Assembly: GCA_003001975.1 (NCBI GenBank)
Contig: PVUG01000025.1
Coordinates: forward strand, 1 to 41,236
From: Martelella mediterranea
GTDB taxonomy: Bacteria; Pseudomonadota; Alphaproteobacteria; Rhizobiales; Rhizobiaceae
Direction: 5' to 3'
DNA length: 41,236 nt
In this document: in pieces, positions 9,554-19,068 of the stretch
Layout: each line of letters opens with the position of its first letter
Position numbering within the stretch: the stretch's first letter is position 1
Program-made: the position numbers and the translations under genes
Notes under the pieces: model-generated
The model's database searches: none
What the model was told of the DNA's origin: nothing
Seen by the model: only the letters and a program-made list of their open reading frames with translations

Positions 9554-10915
9554 CTATTTCTGCGACTGCTTTGCAGCCTTGATGGCAAGCGAACGGGCGC
9601 GGATACGTTCGGCGCGCCCTTCCCGGTTTTCCTGTCGTCCGCGTCCGATGGCCAGCGCATTGTCCGGCACATCGGCCGTGATCACGCTGCCCGATCCGAC
9701 ATAGGCGCCGTCGCCGATGGCAACCGGCGCGACCAGTGCCGAATTCGAGCCGATGAAGGCATTCGCGCCGATTGTGGTCTTGAACTTGTTGATGCCGTCG
9801 TAATTGCAGGTAATCGTGCCCGCGCCGATATTGGCCTTCGCCCCGATACTGGCATCGCCGATATAGCTGAGGTGATTGACCTTGGCGCCTGCGCCGATAT
9901 CGCCGTTCTTTACCTCGCAGAAATTGCCGACCTTGGCATCGTCATGCAGCACCGCGCCGGGCCTGAGCCGCGCAAACGGGCCGACCTGGCTGCCGGAGGC
10001 AACTGTTGCCCCCTCGATATGGCTGAAGGCATGGATGGTGACATGCGCGGCAATTGACACGCCGGGGCCGAAGCGGACATTGGGCTCGATCACCGTATCG
10101 GGGCCAATCTGGGTATCGTGGGAGAGAAATACCGTTTCCGGCGCAATCATGGTCACGCCGGAGAGCATCAGTTCGCGGCGGCGTCGGTTCTGCCAGATCC
10201 GTTCCAGATCGGCCAGTTCCGCGCGGTTGTTGCAGCCGAGCACTTCTTCCGCATCAGCCATCACCACGCTGGCCCGGCCGCCCTTCGCAAGCGCCACTTC
10301 GACGACATCGGTCAGATAGAATTCGCCCTTGGCATTGTCATTGCCGATGGCGTCCAGAAATTCCAGAGCACGGCGGCCGTTGATCGCCATCAGCCCGCTG
10401 TTGCAAAGCGTGACAGCGCGCTCCGCGTCGCTTGCGTCCTTTTCCTCGCGAATGGCCGTCAACGCGCCGTCGCGCACCAGAAGCCGGCCATAACCGGCGG
10501 GATCGTCCGCCTCGAAACCGATGACGACCACATCGCTGCCATCGGCAAGTGCCGCCCGTGCCCGGTTCAGGGTTTCAGCGGTGACCAGCGGCGTGTCGCC
10601 ATAGGTCACGATCAGATCATCGAAGCCTGCGGCAATGGCTTCGCGCGCAGCGAGCACCGCATGGGCCGTGCCCAGTCGTTCGGTCTGCTCAAATGTCCTG
10701 ATGGTTCGCCCGGCTGCAGCACAGGCTGCCGCGACCTTTTCCCCGTCACGGCCGACAACCAGAACGGTTTCATCGACACCGGAACGGCCAACGGTATCAG
10801 CCACATGAGCTGCAATCGCGCGGCCTGCCACTTCATGCAGCATCTTGGTTTTGTCGGATTTCATCCTTGTTCCGTCGCCGGCGGCAAGAACGATGGCCAG
10901 AGCGCTGCGTGACAT
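9554..10915 (-). CDS. glmU: Bifunctional UDP-GlcNAc pyrophosphorylase / GlcN-1-P acetyltransferase GlmU, 453 aa
   Basis: GlmU acetylates glucosamine-1-phosphate and then transfers UMP to form UDP-GlcNAc. The N-terminal Rossmann-type uridylyltransferase domain shows [11 protein letters not shown] (about residues 10-20) and VTYGDTPL. The C-terminal left-handed beta-helix carries hexapeptide repeats (from about residue 255), including the conserved [19 protein letters not shown] and TITCNYDG segments. The ATG at 10915 has a GGAGG site 4 bases upstream. It heads the glmU-glmS operon, placing two of the pathway enzymes under one promoter. The minus-strand promoter must lie in 10916-11022, but I cannot pick it with confidence. 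Confidence 0.97.
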   Translation of the reverse strand: MSRSALAIVLAAGDGTRMKSDKTKMLHEVAGRAIAAHVADTVGRSGVDETVLVVGRDGEKVAAACAAAGRTIRTFEQTERLGTAHAVLAAREAIAAGFDDLIVTYGDTPLVTAETLNRARAALADGSDVVVIGFEADDPAGYGRLLVRDGALTAIREEKDASDAERAVTLCNSGLMAINGRRALEFLDAIGNDNAKGEFYLTDVVEVALAKGGRASVVMADAEEVLGCNNRAELADLERIWQNRRRRELMLSGVTMIAPETVFLSHDTQIGPDTVIEPNVRFGPGVSIAAHVTIHAFSHIEGATVASGSQVGPFARLRPGAVLHDDAKVGNFCEVKNGDIGAGAKVNHLSYIGDASIGAKANIGAGTITCNYDGINKFKTTIGANAFIGSNSALVAPVAIGDGAYVGSGSVITADVPDNALAIGRGRQENREGRAERIRARSLAIKAAKQSQK

Positions 10916-11022
10916 GAAACCTCCATTTGCGAACCGGTTACCGCTTTTAGCTGAATCGTGCCCGAGAGGTATTCAAAAATTATGAATGAAGTTTATCTGT
11001 TTTCCGCGTGGTGTGCAGTGCA

Positions 11023-11050
11023 ACAAAAAAGGCGCCCTTGCGGACGCCTT
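11023..11050 (-). terminator. Rho-independent terminator of the nucleoside ABC importer operon
   Basis: Read on the minus strand, the stem GGCGTCC / GGGCGCC with a GCAA tetraloop (positions 11031-11048) is followed at once by TTTTTTG. It lies about 25 bp past the stop of the binding-protein gene and insulates the operon from glmU. Confidence 0.88.
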
Positions 11051-11073
11051 CCCTGCATGAGTTTCGGCCGAAA

Positions 11074-12150
11074 TCACTCCGACTTCGGAATGGAGCCGTC
11101 AACGCCTTCAACCAGAACATTGAGGCCGAGCAGCGTGCCGTCGTCGGCTTCCTCGCCTTCGGCAAGCCAGGGCGTGCCGTCCTGCAGCGTGACCGGGCCG
11201 GTGAACGGCTTCAGTTCGCCGGAGATGATCTTGGCTTCGGTTTCCTCTGCCAACGCCTTCACGTCATCGGGCATGTTGGTGTAGGGCGCCATCGTCAGGA
11301 TGCCGTCCTTCAGGCCGTCCCAGCTCTGTTCCGACTCCCAGGTGCCGTCCTGAACCGCCTTGACGCGCTTGATGTAATAGGGCGCCCAGGTATCGAGGAT
11401 CGATGTCAGCTGGGTTTCGGGGCCGGCTTCGATCATGTCGGACGCCTGACCGAAGGCCTTGATGCCGCGTTCGGCGGCAATCTGCATCGGGGCGGTGGTG
11501 TCGGTGTGCTGCGCCAGAACGTCGACGCCCTGGTCGATCAGCGCCTTGGCGGCGTCAGCCTCGCGGCCCGGGTCGAACCAGGTATTGGCCCAGACGACCT
11601 TGGTCACGAAGTCCGGGTTGACCGACTGCGCGCCCAGTTCGAAGGCATCGATGCCCATGACAACTTCGGGAATCGGGAACGAGCCGATATAGCCGCCAAT
11701 GCCGCTTTCTGAGATCGAGCCGGCGATGACGCCGGAGATGTAACGGCCTTCATAGAAGCGCGAATTATAGGTCGCGACATTGTCGGCGGTCTTGTAGCCG
11801 GTGGCGTGTTCGAACTTCACATCCGGATATTTGGCGGCAACCTTCAGCGTCGGCTCCATGAATCCGAAAGACGTGGTGAAAACGATGGTGCAGCCGGAAC
11901 GGGCCATGCGCTCGATGGCGCGTTCGGCATCCGGGCCTTCGGGCACGTTTTCGATATAGGCGGTTTCGATCTCCAGCGTGTCTTCAAGCTGCTGGCGGGC
12001 GATGTCGTGCGCCTGTGTCCAGCCGCCATCGGTTGCCGAGCCGACATAGACGAAGCAGGCCTTGACGTCTTCCTGGGCGGCAGCGCCCGAGGCGGCAAAG
12101 CCGGCGATGACGGCCGCGGAGGCGGCCAGAGCGAATTTCAGGGATTTCAT
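11074..12150 (-). CDS. BMP family ABC transporter substrate-binding protein, 358 aa
   Basis: A periplasmic binding protein of the basic membrane protein (BMP/PnrA-like) family, which bind purine nucleosides or related ligands. Residues 1-25 form a signal peptide ending ASGAAAQ with an AxA-type cleavage site and no lipobox cysteine, so it should be soluble in the periplasm. The mature domain starts KACFVYVG and contains the family motif GGWTQAHD near residue 45. It is the last gene of a four-gene importer operon and is followed by a strong terminator. The exact ligand is not settled; a nucleoside is the best guess from the family and from the linked permeases. Confidence 0.93.
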   Translation of the reverse strand: MKSLKFALAASAAVIAGFAASGAAAQEDVKACFVYVGSATDGGWTQAHDIARQQLEDTLEIETAYIENVPEGPDAERAIERMARSGCTIVFTTSFGFMEPTLKVAAKYPDVKFEHATGYKTADNVATYNSRFYEGRYISGVIAGSISESGIGGYIGSFPIPEVVMGIDAFELGAQSVNPDFVTKVVWANTWFDPGREADAAKALIDQGVDVLAQHTDTTAPMQIAAERGIKAFGQASDMIEAGPETQLTSILDTWAPYYIKRVKAVQDGTWESEQSWDGLKDGILTMAPYTNMPDDVKALAEETEAKIISGELKPFTGPVTLQDGTPWLAEGEEADDGTLLGLNVLVEGVDGSIPKSE

Positions 12151-12195
12151 CGTTCACCTCTTTCGGTTTGATCTGAATTGACAAGTTTACCGTGA

Positions 12196-13113
12196 CTAGC
12201 GATCCGGCACAAAGGGTTTGCCCAGTGCGGCCGGCGTGTTGATCAGCGTCATCCTGCGGTTTTGCGAGATGATGACGAGGACCAGAATGGTTACGACATA
12301 GGGCAGCGCCGAAAGGAACTGCGAGGGAATGGCGATGCCGAAGGCCTGGGCATGCAGCTGGCCGATGGTGACCGCGCCGAACAGATAGCCGCCGAGCAGA
12401 ACGCCCCAGGGCCGCCACGAGGCGAAGACCACCAGCGCCAGCGCAATCCAGCCCCGGCCCGCAGCCATGTTTTCCGTCCATTGCGGGGTGTAGACCAGCG
12501 ACAGTTGCGCACCCGCAAGCCCGGCACAGGCGCCACCGAACATGACGGCGAGATAGCGAATGCCGATGACGTTGATGCCGAGCGCATGGGCGGATGAATG
12601 ATTGTCGCCGACGGCGCGCAGGACGAGGCCCTTGCGGGTCTTGAACAGGAACCACGCGGTTCCGGCGACGATCGCGATTGAGAGGTAGAAAAACAGGTCC
12701 TGATTGAACAGCAACGGTCCGATGACCGGAATGTCCGAGAGAACCGGAAAATCGATCGCCGGCATGCGCACGCCTGCGCGCCCCACCAGCCCTTCGCCGA
12801 TCATCGCAGAAAGTCCCTGGCCCAGAATGGTGAGCGCCAGACCGGTGGCAACCTGATTGGCGACCAGCGTCAGGGTCAAAAAACCGAACAGCAGCGAAAA
12901 CACCGCGCCGGTGGCAAGGCCCGCCAGCATGCCGAGATAGGGCGAACCGGTGGCATGCGCGGTGGCAAAGGCGCCGACAGCGCCCATCACCATCATGCCC
13001 TCGACACCGAGGTTCAGCACGCCTGCCCGCTCACAAACAAGCTCGCCGATGGCCGCCAGTACCAGCGGCGTCGATGCGGTGATGACGGTCAGGAGAATGG
13101 CTTCGATGATCAT
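12196..13113 (-). CDS. ABC transporter permease (nucleoside importer, second permease), 305 aa
   Basis: A polytopic inner-membrane permease of the BPD_transp_2 family, as found in BMP-type nucleoside importers. The N-terminal GELVCERAGVLNLGVEGMMVMGA (motif broken here: GELVCERAGVLN then LGVEGMMVMGA, about residues 24-46) is diagnostic for the NupQ/YufQ-like subunit, and about eight to ten hydrophobic helices follow. Its start overlaps the stop of the upstream permease gene by 4 bp (ATGA), so the two are translationally coupled. It would form the membrane heterodimer with that partner and be driven by the ATPase at 14191-15771. Confidence 0.92.
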   Translation of the reverse strand: MIIEAILLTVITASTPLVLAAIGELVCERAGVLNLGVEGMMVMGAVGAFATAHATGSPYLGMLAGLATGAVFSLLFGFLTLTLVANQVATGLALTILGQGLSAMIGEGLVGRAGVRMPAIDFPVLSDIPVIGPLLFNQDLFFYLSIAIVAGTAWFLFKTRKGLVLRAVGDNHSSAHALGINVIGIRYLAVMFGGACAGLAGAQLSLVYTPQWTENMAAGRGWIALALVVFASWRPWGVLLGGYLFGAVTIGQLHAQAFGIAIPSQFLSALPYVVTILVLVIISQNRRMTLINTPAALGKPFVPDR

Positions 13114-14201
13114 GACGCTTTCCCCTCGGAGGCCGCCTTGCCCGAAAAGATCACCCGAACCTTGTAAAGGATCAGCGTGTCGCAGGAGAGGACGAAAAAC
13201 AGCAGCATGCCCTGAAACACGCGGGTCACCTTGTCGGAGACGCCGAGCGTGAACTGCACGCCCTCGCCGCCGATATAGGTCAGCGCCAGCACAAGACCGG
13301 AAATGATCGTGCCCAGCGGATTAAGCCGCCCGAGAAAGGCGACGATGATGGCGGTGAAGCCATAGCCCGGCGATATCTGCGGCTGCAGATAACCGAGCGC
13401 CCCTGAAATCTCGCTGATGCCCGCAAGGCCCGCCAGACCGCCGGACAGCAGAAAACAGAACCAGATCATCTTGCGCGAGGAAAAGCCCGCAAACCGCCCT
13501 GCCCGCTGCGACTGGCCGATGACGTTGACCTCGAACCCCTTCAGGGTGAAGCGCATCATGAACCAGACCGCGAATGCCGCCAGGATGGCGAGCGCGAAGC
13601 CGTAATGCGCGCGGCCGGAAGACACCATTTCGGGCAGCATGGCCGCATCGACGAATTCGCGCGTCTGCGGAAAGTTGAAGCCTTCGGGATTGCGCCAGGC
13701 CCCGCGCACCAGCCAGTCGAGAAACAATTGCGCGACATAGACCAGCATCAGCGAGGTCAGGATTTCATTGGTGTTGAAGTAGCTTTTCAAAAGCGCGGGA
13801 ATGCCGGCGTAAAGCGCGCCGCCGACCGTGCCCATCACCAGCATGATCGGCAAGAGCAGCGGCGAGGACCAATCGTAGAAATAGACCGGTACGATGGAGC
13901 CGACCATGGCGCCGACGGTAAACTGCCCTTCCGCGCCGATATTCCAGATGTTCGAGCGGTAACAGACCGTCAGCCCGACCGCGATCATGATCAGGGGTGC
14001 TGCCTTGATCATCAGTTCATGCAGGGACCAGATATCGAATAACGGCTCGATGAAAAAGCGATAGAGCGCCTCGACCGGGTCCTTGCCCAGAAGCGCAAAC
14101 ATGATCGCCCCGAAAAACACTGTCAGCGCAAACGCGATCAGCGGCGACAGCAACGAAAACAGCGGCGAAGCGTTGGCGCGCCGTTCAAGTTCAATGCGCA
14201 T
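13110..14201 (-). CDS. ABC transporter permease (nucleoside importer, first permease), 363 aa
   Basis: The NupP/YufP-like permease of the same importer. Long hydrophobic helices run throughout, and the conserved IWNIGAEGQFTVGAM stretch near residue 95 marks the BPD_transp_2 family in nucleoside systems. The open frame extends to 14246, but the ATG at 14201 gives the natural MRIELERR start, with an 11-bp overlap with the ATPase gene instead of a 56-bp one. Together with the 4-bp overlap downstream this shows a tightly coupled operon. Confidence 0.91.
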   Translation of the reverse strand: MRIELERRANASPLFSLLSPLIAFALTVFFGAIMFALLGKDPVEALYRFFIEPLFDIWSLHELMIKAAPLIMIAVGLTVCYRSNIWNIGAEGQFTVGAMVGSIVPVYFYDWSSPLLLPIMLVMGTVGGALYAGIPALLKSYFNTNEILTSLMLVYVAQLFLDWLVRGAWRNPEGFNFPQTREFVDAAMLPEMVSSGRAHYGFALAILAAFAVWFMMRFTLKGFEVNVIGQSQRAGRFAGFSSRKMIWFCFLLSGGLAGLAGISEISGALGYLQPQISPGYGFTAIIVAFLGRLNPLGTIISGLVLALTYIGGEGVQFTLGVSDKVTRVFQGMLLFFVLSCDTLILYKVRVIFSGKAASEGKAS

Positions 14202-15771
14202 CGGCCGTCTCCACATCCTTGTCCGCATCCTCGCCATGGATGCCACCCATCAGCAGCCCGATCCGCTCGCGCGTCATTGTTTCCGCCGGATGACTGTCGG
14301 ACAGCTGACCTTCGGAAATCACCGCGATCCGCGTGGCGATTTCAAAGATCTCGTCGAGATCCTGCGAGATCACCAGCACGGCCGAGCCCGATCTGGCAAG
14401 ATCGACCAGCGCCTGGCGGATATGGGCGGCAGCGCCGGCATCCACGCCCCAGGTCGGCTGGTTGACAATGATGACCTTGGGCTTGCGGTCCAGTTCGCGC
14501 CCGACGATGAATTTCTGCAGATTGCCACCCGACAGCGCGCCTGCCGCCGGGTTTTCACCGCTTTTGCGAACATCCATGAAGCCCGCAATCTCACCGGTGC
14601 GCGCCCGGGCGACGGCGCGACGGATGACCCTGAGCGGCCCACCGGCCAGAAAAATATCCGATTCGGCCTGATTGCGCGCGAGGATGAGGTTTTCCGACAA
14701 CGTCATCCCCGTGACCGCCGCATGACCGTGGCGCTCCTCGGGAACGAAACCCGCGCCGAGCTTGCGTCGTGCATTGATACCCTTGGCGCCGACGGGCTGG
14801 CCGTCGATCTGGATGGAGATATTGTCATCGACCGGATATTCGCCGGAGAGCGCATCGAAAAGCTCCGACTGGCCGTTGCCGGCAACACCGGCGATCGCCA
14901 GGATTTCGCCGGCTTTGACTTCGAGGTAGATGTTCTTCAGCGCGGTGGAAAACGGCGTGCGCGCCGGCGCGGTGAGACCCTTGGCCTCAAGCAGAACCTT
15001 GCCGGCCTTCATCGCCTCGGGCCGTGTGATTTCCGAAACTTCGCCGCCGACCATCATCCGCGCCAGCGAAGACGCCGTCTCGTTGCGCGGGTTGCAATTG
15101 CCCGTCACCTTGCCGTGGCGCAGCACCGTGGCCTTGTCACAGATGCGCTGCACTTCTTCCAGCCGATGGGAAATATAGAGCACCGAACGCCCTTCGGCCT
15201 TCAGCTTGGCCAGCGTTTCAAACAGCCGGTCCGCCTCCTGCGGGGTCAGCACCGATGTCGGTTCGTCGAGAATGATCAGGCTCGGGTTCTGCAAGAGCGC
15301 GCGCACGATTTCGATCCGCTGACGCTCGCCGACCGAAAGGTCGGCCACATGGGCGCGCGGATCAAGCGGAAGGCCGTATTCGACCGAAAGCCTGCGTGAT
15401 TCTTCCGCGATCTTCGCAAGCGAAATGCCCGGATCGAGCGACAGGGCGATATTCTCGGCCACCGTCAGCGCTTCGAACAGCGAGAAGTGCTGGAACACCA
15501 TGCCGATGCCGATCTTGCGGGCAGCGGCGGGTGCTTCAATGCGCTGCGGCTTTCCCTCCCAGAGAATTTCGCCGGCGGAAGGCTCCAGCACCCCGAACAG
15601 CATTTTCACAAGTGTGGATTTGCCGGCCCCGTTTTCGCCGAGCAGAGCGTGAATTTCACCCTTATCGATATCGAGATCGATGCCATCGCAGGCAGCGAAG
15701 GTACCAAAATATTTTGTCAGCCCCTGAACGGACAGCAGTGATCCGCCCACATCATTATCATTTTGGTTCAA
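14191..15771 (-). CDS. ABC transporter ATP-binding protein (double NBD), 526 aa
   Basis: The energising subunit, with two nucleotide-binding domains in one chain as in RbsA/NupO-type importers. The first has Walker A GENGAGKST near residue 46, signature LSVGERQRIEI and Walker B LIILDEPTS. The second has the degenerate Walker A GVAGNGQSEL near 297, signature LSGGNLQKF and VIIVNQPTWGVDAGA. Loss of the second Walker A lysine is usual for this family. The frame begins at a TTG at 15771 with a GGAGG site 5 bases upstream, and no better ATG is available nearby. First gene of the four-gene operon. Confidence 0.92.
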   Translation of the reverse strand: MNQNDNDVGGSLLSVQGLTKYFGTFAACDGIDLDIDKGEIHALLGENGAGKSTLVKMLFGVLEPSAGEILWEGKPQRIEAPAAARKIGIGMVFQHFSLFEALTVAENIALSLDPGISLAKIAEESRRLSVEYGLPLDPRAHVADLSVGERQRIEIVRALLQNPSLIILDEPTSVLTPQEADRLFETLAKLKAEGRSVLYISHRLEEVQRICDKATVLRHGKVTGNCNPRNETASSLARMMVGGEVSEITRPEAMKAGKVLLEAKGLTAPARTPFSTALKNIYLEVKAGEILAIAGVAGNGQSELFDALSGEYPVDDNISIQIDGQPVGAKGINARRKLGAGFVPEERHGHAAVTGMTLSENLILARNQAESDIFLAGGPLRVIRRAVARARTGEIAGFMDVRKSGENPAAGALSGGNLQKFIVGRELDRKPKVIIVNQPTWGVDAGAAAHIRQALVDLARSGSAVLVISQDLDEIFEIATRIAVISEGQLSDSHPAETMTRERIGLLMGGIHGEDADKDVETADAH

Positions 15772-15961
15772 ACTGCCCTCCGGTATCCACCCGAAAACGC
15801 GAAACCCGGTGCTACCGAACCTGTCGGCAACACATCCGGAAATTGACTAAAAAATAGAACATCCCCTGTATTGCGCACAAATGAAGCACGAACCCTCATT
15901 GAAACGCAATGACTTTTGCCTGTTTCCCAACGACTTTATTCGGTTGCCGTGCTGGCGCTTG

Positions 15962-16711
15962 TCAAAATTCAGCCCGTGTTTCGGCCGCGCGCGAGCCGAG
16001 TTTGGGCAGGAATTGCAGCACCATGCCGATAAGGTAGAGATAGACGCCGCTCGCCACGAACAGCACCTCGATGAAGAGCGGCGCATCGAAACGGGCGAGA
16101 AGCGCGATGAAGCCGGTGACGCACCACACCGCAAAAACGCCGAGATTGAGCGGCCGCAGCCGTTTGACCCGGACGGGATGCAGAAAATTGACCGGCGCGA
16201 AGGTCAGGGCCACCGACAGCACCACAATCGCCATGGCAAGCAGCGATGGCGGCTGGATGACGAAGAAGGAGAACACCACCATGTTCCAGACCACGGGAAA
16301 GCCGGAGAAGAAGTTCTCATCCGTCTTCATGCCGCTGTCGGCATAATAGATCGCGCTGGAGACGACGATCAGCGCGGCGGCAACGAAGGACAACGGCTCC
16401 CCGATCATATGGGACTGGTAGAGCGCAAAGGCGGGCAGCAGAACATAGGTCACGTAATCGATGATGTTGTCGAGCATCACGCCCGACCAGCTCGGCAGCA
16501 CCTCGCTGACCTTCAGCCGCCGCGCGATCGGCCCGTCAATGCCGTCGACCAGCAGAGCGGCGCCGAGCCACCAGAACATGGCCACGAATCGCCCCTCGGC
16601 GGCGGCAACCACGCCAAGGAAAGCAAGGAACGAGCCCGATGCCGTCAGAATGTGGACGGAGAACGCCCGGATTTCGGCATAAGGTACTTTACGCTGGCTG
16701 AACAAACCCAT
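15962..16711 (-). CDS. pcs: Phosphatidylcholine synthase Pcs, 249 aa
   Basis: An inner-membrane CDP-alcohol phosphatidyltransferase that condenses CDP-diacylglycerol with choline to give phosphatidylcholine, a membrane lipid typical of rhizobia, Brucella and relatives. The catalytic motif starts at D56 (DGIDGPIARR) and continues with the spaced G and D residues in SWSGVMLDNIIDY. About eight hydrophobic helices fill the rest. The length and the N-terminal PYAEIRAFSVHILTASG stretch are as in known Pcs proteins. It is divergent from the flavin monooxygenase gene, with about 176 bp between starts. It depends on choline taken from the environment, so it suggests a host- or plant-associated or eutrophic habitat, but that is inference. 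Confidence 0.95.
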   Translation of the reverse strand: MGLFSQRKVPYAEIRAFSVHILTASGSFLAFLGVVAAAEGRFVAMFWWLGAALLVDGIDGPIARRLKVSEVLPSWSGVMLDNIIDYVTYVLLPAFALYQSHMIGEPLSFVAAALIVVSSAIYYADSGMKTDENFFSGFPVVWNMVVFSFFVIQPPSLLAMAIVVLSVALTFAPVNFLHPVRVKRLRPLNLGVFAVWCVTGFIALLARFDAPLFIEVLFVASGVYLYLIGMVLQFLPKLGSRAAETRAEF

Positions 16712-16887
16712 TCACTTCCCGTAAAACTGTGTCGGCGGTTATTGCCCGGTTTTCTCTACCCCTACAATGCACCAGAAGCGCGTCCGCGTACAAAAAAAAC
16801 ATGATTTTCCAGAATTTTTCACGGCAAAATACGCCCGGTCGCATTATATCGGTAACGAACAAATCGCAGGAAGACGAGGTTTCAGGC

Positions 16888-18072
16888 ATGTCGGATTTTG
16901 AAATTGCCGTGATCGGCGGCGGTCCCGCCGGAATGATTTCCGCGCTGGCGCTTGCCCGTGCCGGCCGCAAGGTCGCGCTGGTCGCACCTTCCCCCAGCGG
17001 CGGCGATCATCGCACAACGGCGCTGATGGATCATTCCATCGCGCTGCTTGCCCGGCTTGGCCTGTGGCAGACCGTCCGGCCGGAAGCCGCGCCGCTGAAG
17101 ACCATGCGCATCATTGACGGCACGGGACGGCTGGTGCGCGCGCCGACGGTCAGTTTCCGCTCTGCCGAAATCGATCTCGAAGCCTTCGGCTACAACATTC
17201 CCAACACCGTTCTGGTCGGCAAGCTGAACGAAGCGATTGCGACTGAGCCGAACATTACCCGTTTCGAGACCATTGCCGACGATTTTTCCGTCGACAAGGA
17301 TGGCGTTGCGGTGACGCTTGCCGGTGGCGAGACATTTTCTGCCGAACTTATCGTCGGATCAGACGGCCGACGCTCGAAAGTGCGTGAAAATGCCGGGATC
17401 GGCGTGCGCCAATGGTCCTACAAGCAATCGGCTGTCGTGCTGAATTTCAGCCACGCACTTGCCCATGACGACATCTCGACGGAATTTCACACCCGCGGCG
17501 GCCCGTTCACGCAGGTGCCGCTGCCGGCGAAAAACCGCTCCAGCCTGGTCTGGGTGATGGATACGCCGGCTGCCGAAGACATGGCGGCACGGCCGGAAGA
17601 CGAAATCGCGGCGGCGATCGAGGAACGCATGCAGTCGCTTCTGGGCGCGGTCACCATTGAGGGACCGGTGCAGAAATGGCCGCTTTCATCCATGGTTGCG
17701 AACCGTTTCGGCAAGGGCCGTACGGTTCTTGTCGGCGAGGCGGCCCATGCCTTTCCGCCGATTGGCGCACAGGGGCTCAACCTTTCGCTGCGCGACATCA
17801 TGCGCCTTGCCCGCATGCTGGACGGCATCGACGGCGCGAAGATTTCCGCCAGAACCGGCGAGCGCTATGATTTTCTGCGCAAATCCGATGTCTGGAGCAG
17901 AACGGCCAGCGTCGATCTTCTGAACCGCTCTCTACTTGCCGATTTCATTCCCGCGCAGCTTGCCCGCTCCGCCGGCCTCTACATGCTGTCGGCCGTGCCG
18001 CCGCTGCGCCAGTTTGCCATGCGCGAAGGCGTTCAGCCCCTCAGGGGAATCAAGGAATTATTCGCCGGCTGA
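16888..18072 (+). CDS. UbiH/UbiF-family FAD-dependent monooxygenase, 394 aa
   Basis: A flavoprotein hydroxylase of the UbiH/UbiF/VisC family, most likely acting on ubiquinone precursors. The dinucleotide-binding motif is IGGGPAGM at residues 8-15, the DG motif is GSDGRRSKVRENAGI near 157, and the second FAD motif is LVGEAAHAFPPIGAQGLNLS near 285. A longer frame begins at 16729, but the ATG at 16888 follows an AGGAAGACGAGG ribosome binding region and starts the flavin fold immediately. Which ring position it hydroxylates cannot be told, because rhizobia often have one broad-specificity member (UbiL/UbiM-like). It converges on the AEC carrier gene with 19 bp between stops. Confidence 0.88.
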   Translation: MSDFEIAVIGGGPAGMISALALARAGRKVALVAPSPSGGDHRTTALMDHSIALLARLGLWQTVRPEAAPLKTMRIIDGTGRLVRAPTVSFRSAEIDLEAFGYNIPNTVLVGKLNEAIATEPNITRFETIADDFSVDKDGVAVTLAGGETFSAELIVGSDGRRSKVRENAGIGVRQWSYKQSAVVLNFSHALAHDDISTEFHTRGGPFTQVPLPAKNRSSLVWVMDTPAAEDMAARPEDEIAAAIEERMQSLLGAVTIEGPVQKWPLSSMVANRFGKGRTVLVGEAAHAFPPIGAQGLNLSLRDIMRLARMLDGIDGAKISARTGERYDFLRKSDVWSRTASVDLLNRSLLADFIPAQLARSAGLYMLSAVPPLRQFAMREGVQPLRGIKELFAG

Positions 18073-18091
18073 AGCCTGCTTTAGCCTTCGC

Positions 18092-19042
18092 CTATAGCTG
18101 CAGGACGGTGGCGTCGATCAGAAGCAGAAGACCGGCCAGCGTTGCCGCCGAACAGATTGTGGTGATCAGGATGGTGGCAGAGGCCCGCTCGTACCAGATG
18201 CCGTATTGCTGGGCGATCACGAAGACATTGGTGGCCGTCGGCAAGGCCGCAAGAAGCACGGCGGCTTCCACCCACACCGGATCGAAGCCGCCATGCAGCA
18301 TCATGAAGGCATAGACCAGCACCGGATGTAAGATAAGCTTGGCCGGAACGATGTAGCCGATTTCCACCGGCACGCGCTTTACCGGTCTGAGCGCAAGCGT
18401 CACCCCCATGGCAAAAAGCGCGCAAGGGGCAGCAGCCTGTGCCAGATAGTCCACCAGCCGGTTGAACGCATCGGGCGGCTGAACACCGCTCGCGGCAACG
18501 GCAAACCCCAGAGCGGTTGCAACGATGAAGGGGTGCAGCAGCGCCTTTGTCAGCACCTGGTGGGCAAGTGATGCCTTGCGCACCGCGCCGCCATTTGCCA
18601 CCGCCATTATCGACGGTGCGACGATGAAATGCAGCGCATTTTCAAAGCACACGATCAAGGCGACCGGGACGGCCGCCGCCTCGCCAAGCGCCAGAATGGC
18701 AAGGCCCGGCCCCATATAGCCGATATTGCCGTAAGCACCCGCAAAGGCCTGGATCGTGCTCTCGCGCACGCCGTTGCGCTTCCAGAAATAGCCGGCGGCA
18801 AACAGCAGCGAAAACACGGCATAGGTCGCCAGCAGATCAACGGAGATGAAATCAAGCCGGGTCAGCTGGTCGAAGGGCGTGTTGGAAACCAGCTTGAAAA
18901 ACAAGGCCGGCAATGCGGCATAGACGATGAACACATTGAGCCAGACAAGACCGGATTCCGGCTGCCGGATGAGCCTGGCGGCGATAAAGCCTGCGGCAAT
19001 CAGTCCGAAGAACGGAAAAAGAAGCCCAAGAATATCTGACAT
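18092..19042 (-). CDS. AEC family transporter, 316 aa
   Basis: A polytopic membrane protein of the auxin efflux carrier/malonate transporter family (PF03547). About ten hydrophobic helices are visible, with the family's GPGLAILALGEAAAVPVAL segment in the middle and MLHGGFDPVWVEAAVLLAALPTATN (about residues 245-270; key residues are the GG, the E and the LP-TN turn) in the C-terminal half. It starts 26 bp downstream of the ccdA stop on the same strand, so the two may be co-transcribed, although no functional link is obvious. The substrate is unknown; organic acids are common for bacterial members. Confidence 0.88.
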   Translation of the reverse strand: MSDILGLLFPFFGLIAAGFIAARLIRQPESGLVWLNVFIVYAALPALFFKLVSNTPFDQLTRLDFISVDLLATYAVFSLLFAAGYFWKRNGVRESTIQAFAGAYGNIGYMGPGLAILALGEAAAVPVALIVCFENALHFIVAPSIMAVANGGAVRKASLAHQVLTKALLHPFIVATALGFAVAASGVQPPDAFNRLVDYLAQAAAPCALFAMGVTLALRPVKRVPVEIGYIVPAKLILHPVLVYAFMMLHGGFDPVWVEAAVLLAALPTATNVFVIAQQYGIWYERASATILITTICSAATLAGLLLLIDATVLQL

Positions 19043-19068
19043 GGCGAAAAACCCGGGGTTCGCAGGCC

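Noticed and set aside
8702-10057. A 451-codon open frame antisense to glmS and glmU
   Set aside because: It crosses two well-defined genes on the other strand and has no family resemblance.
15960-15989. A TTGACA-like -35 with a weak -10 ahead of the nucleoside importer operon
   Set aside because: The -35 overlaps the pcs stop codon and the -10 (GAATAA) is poor, so the match is not convincing by eye.
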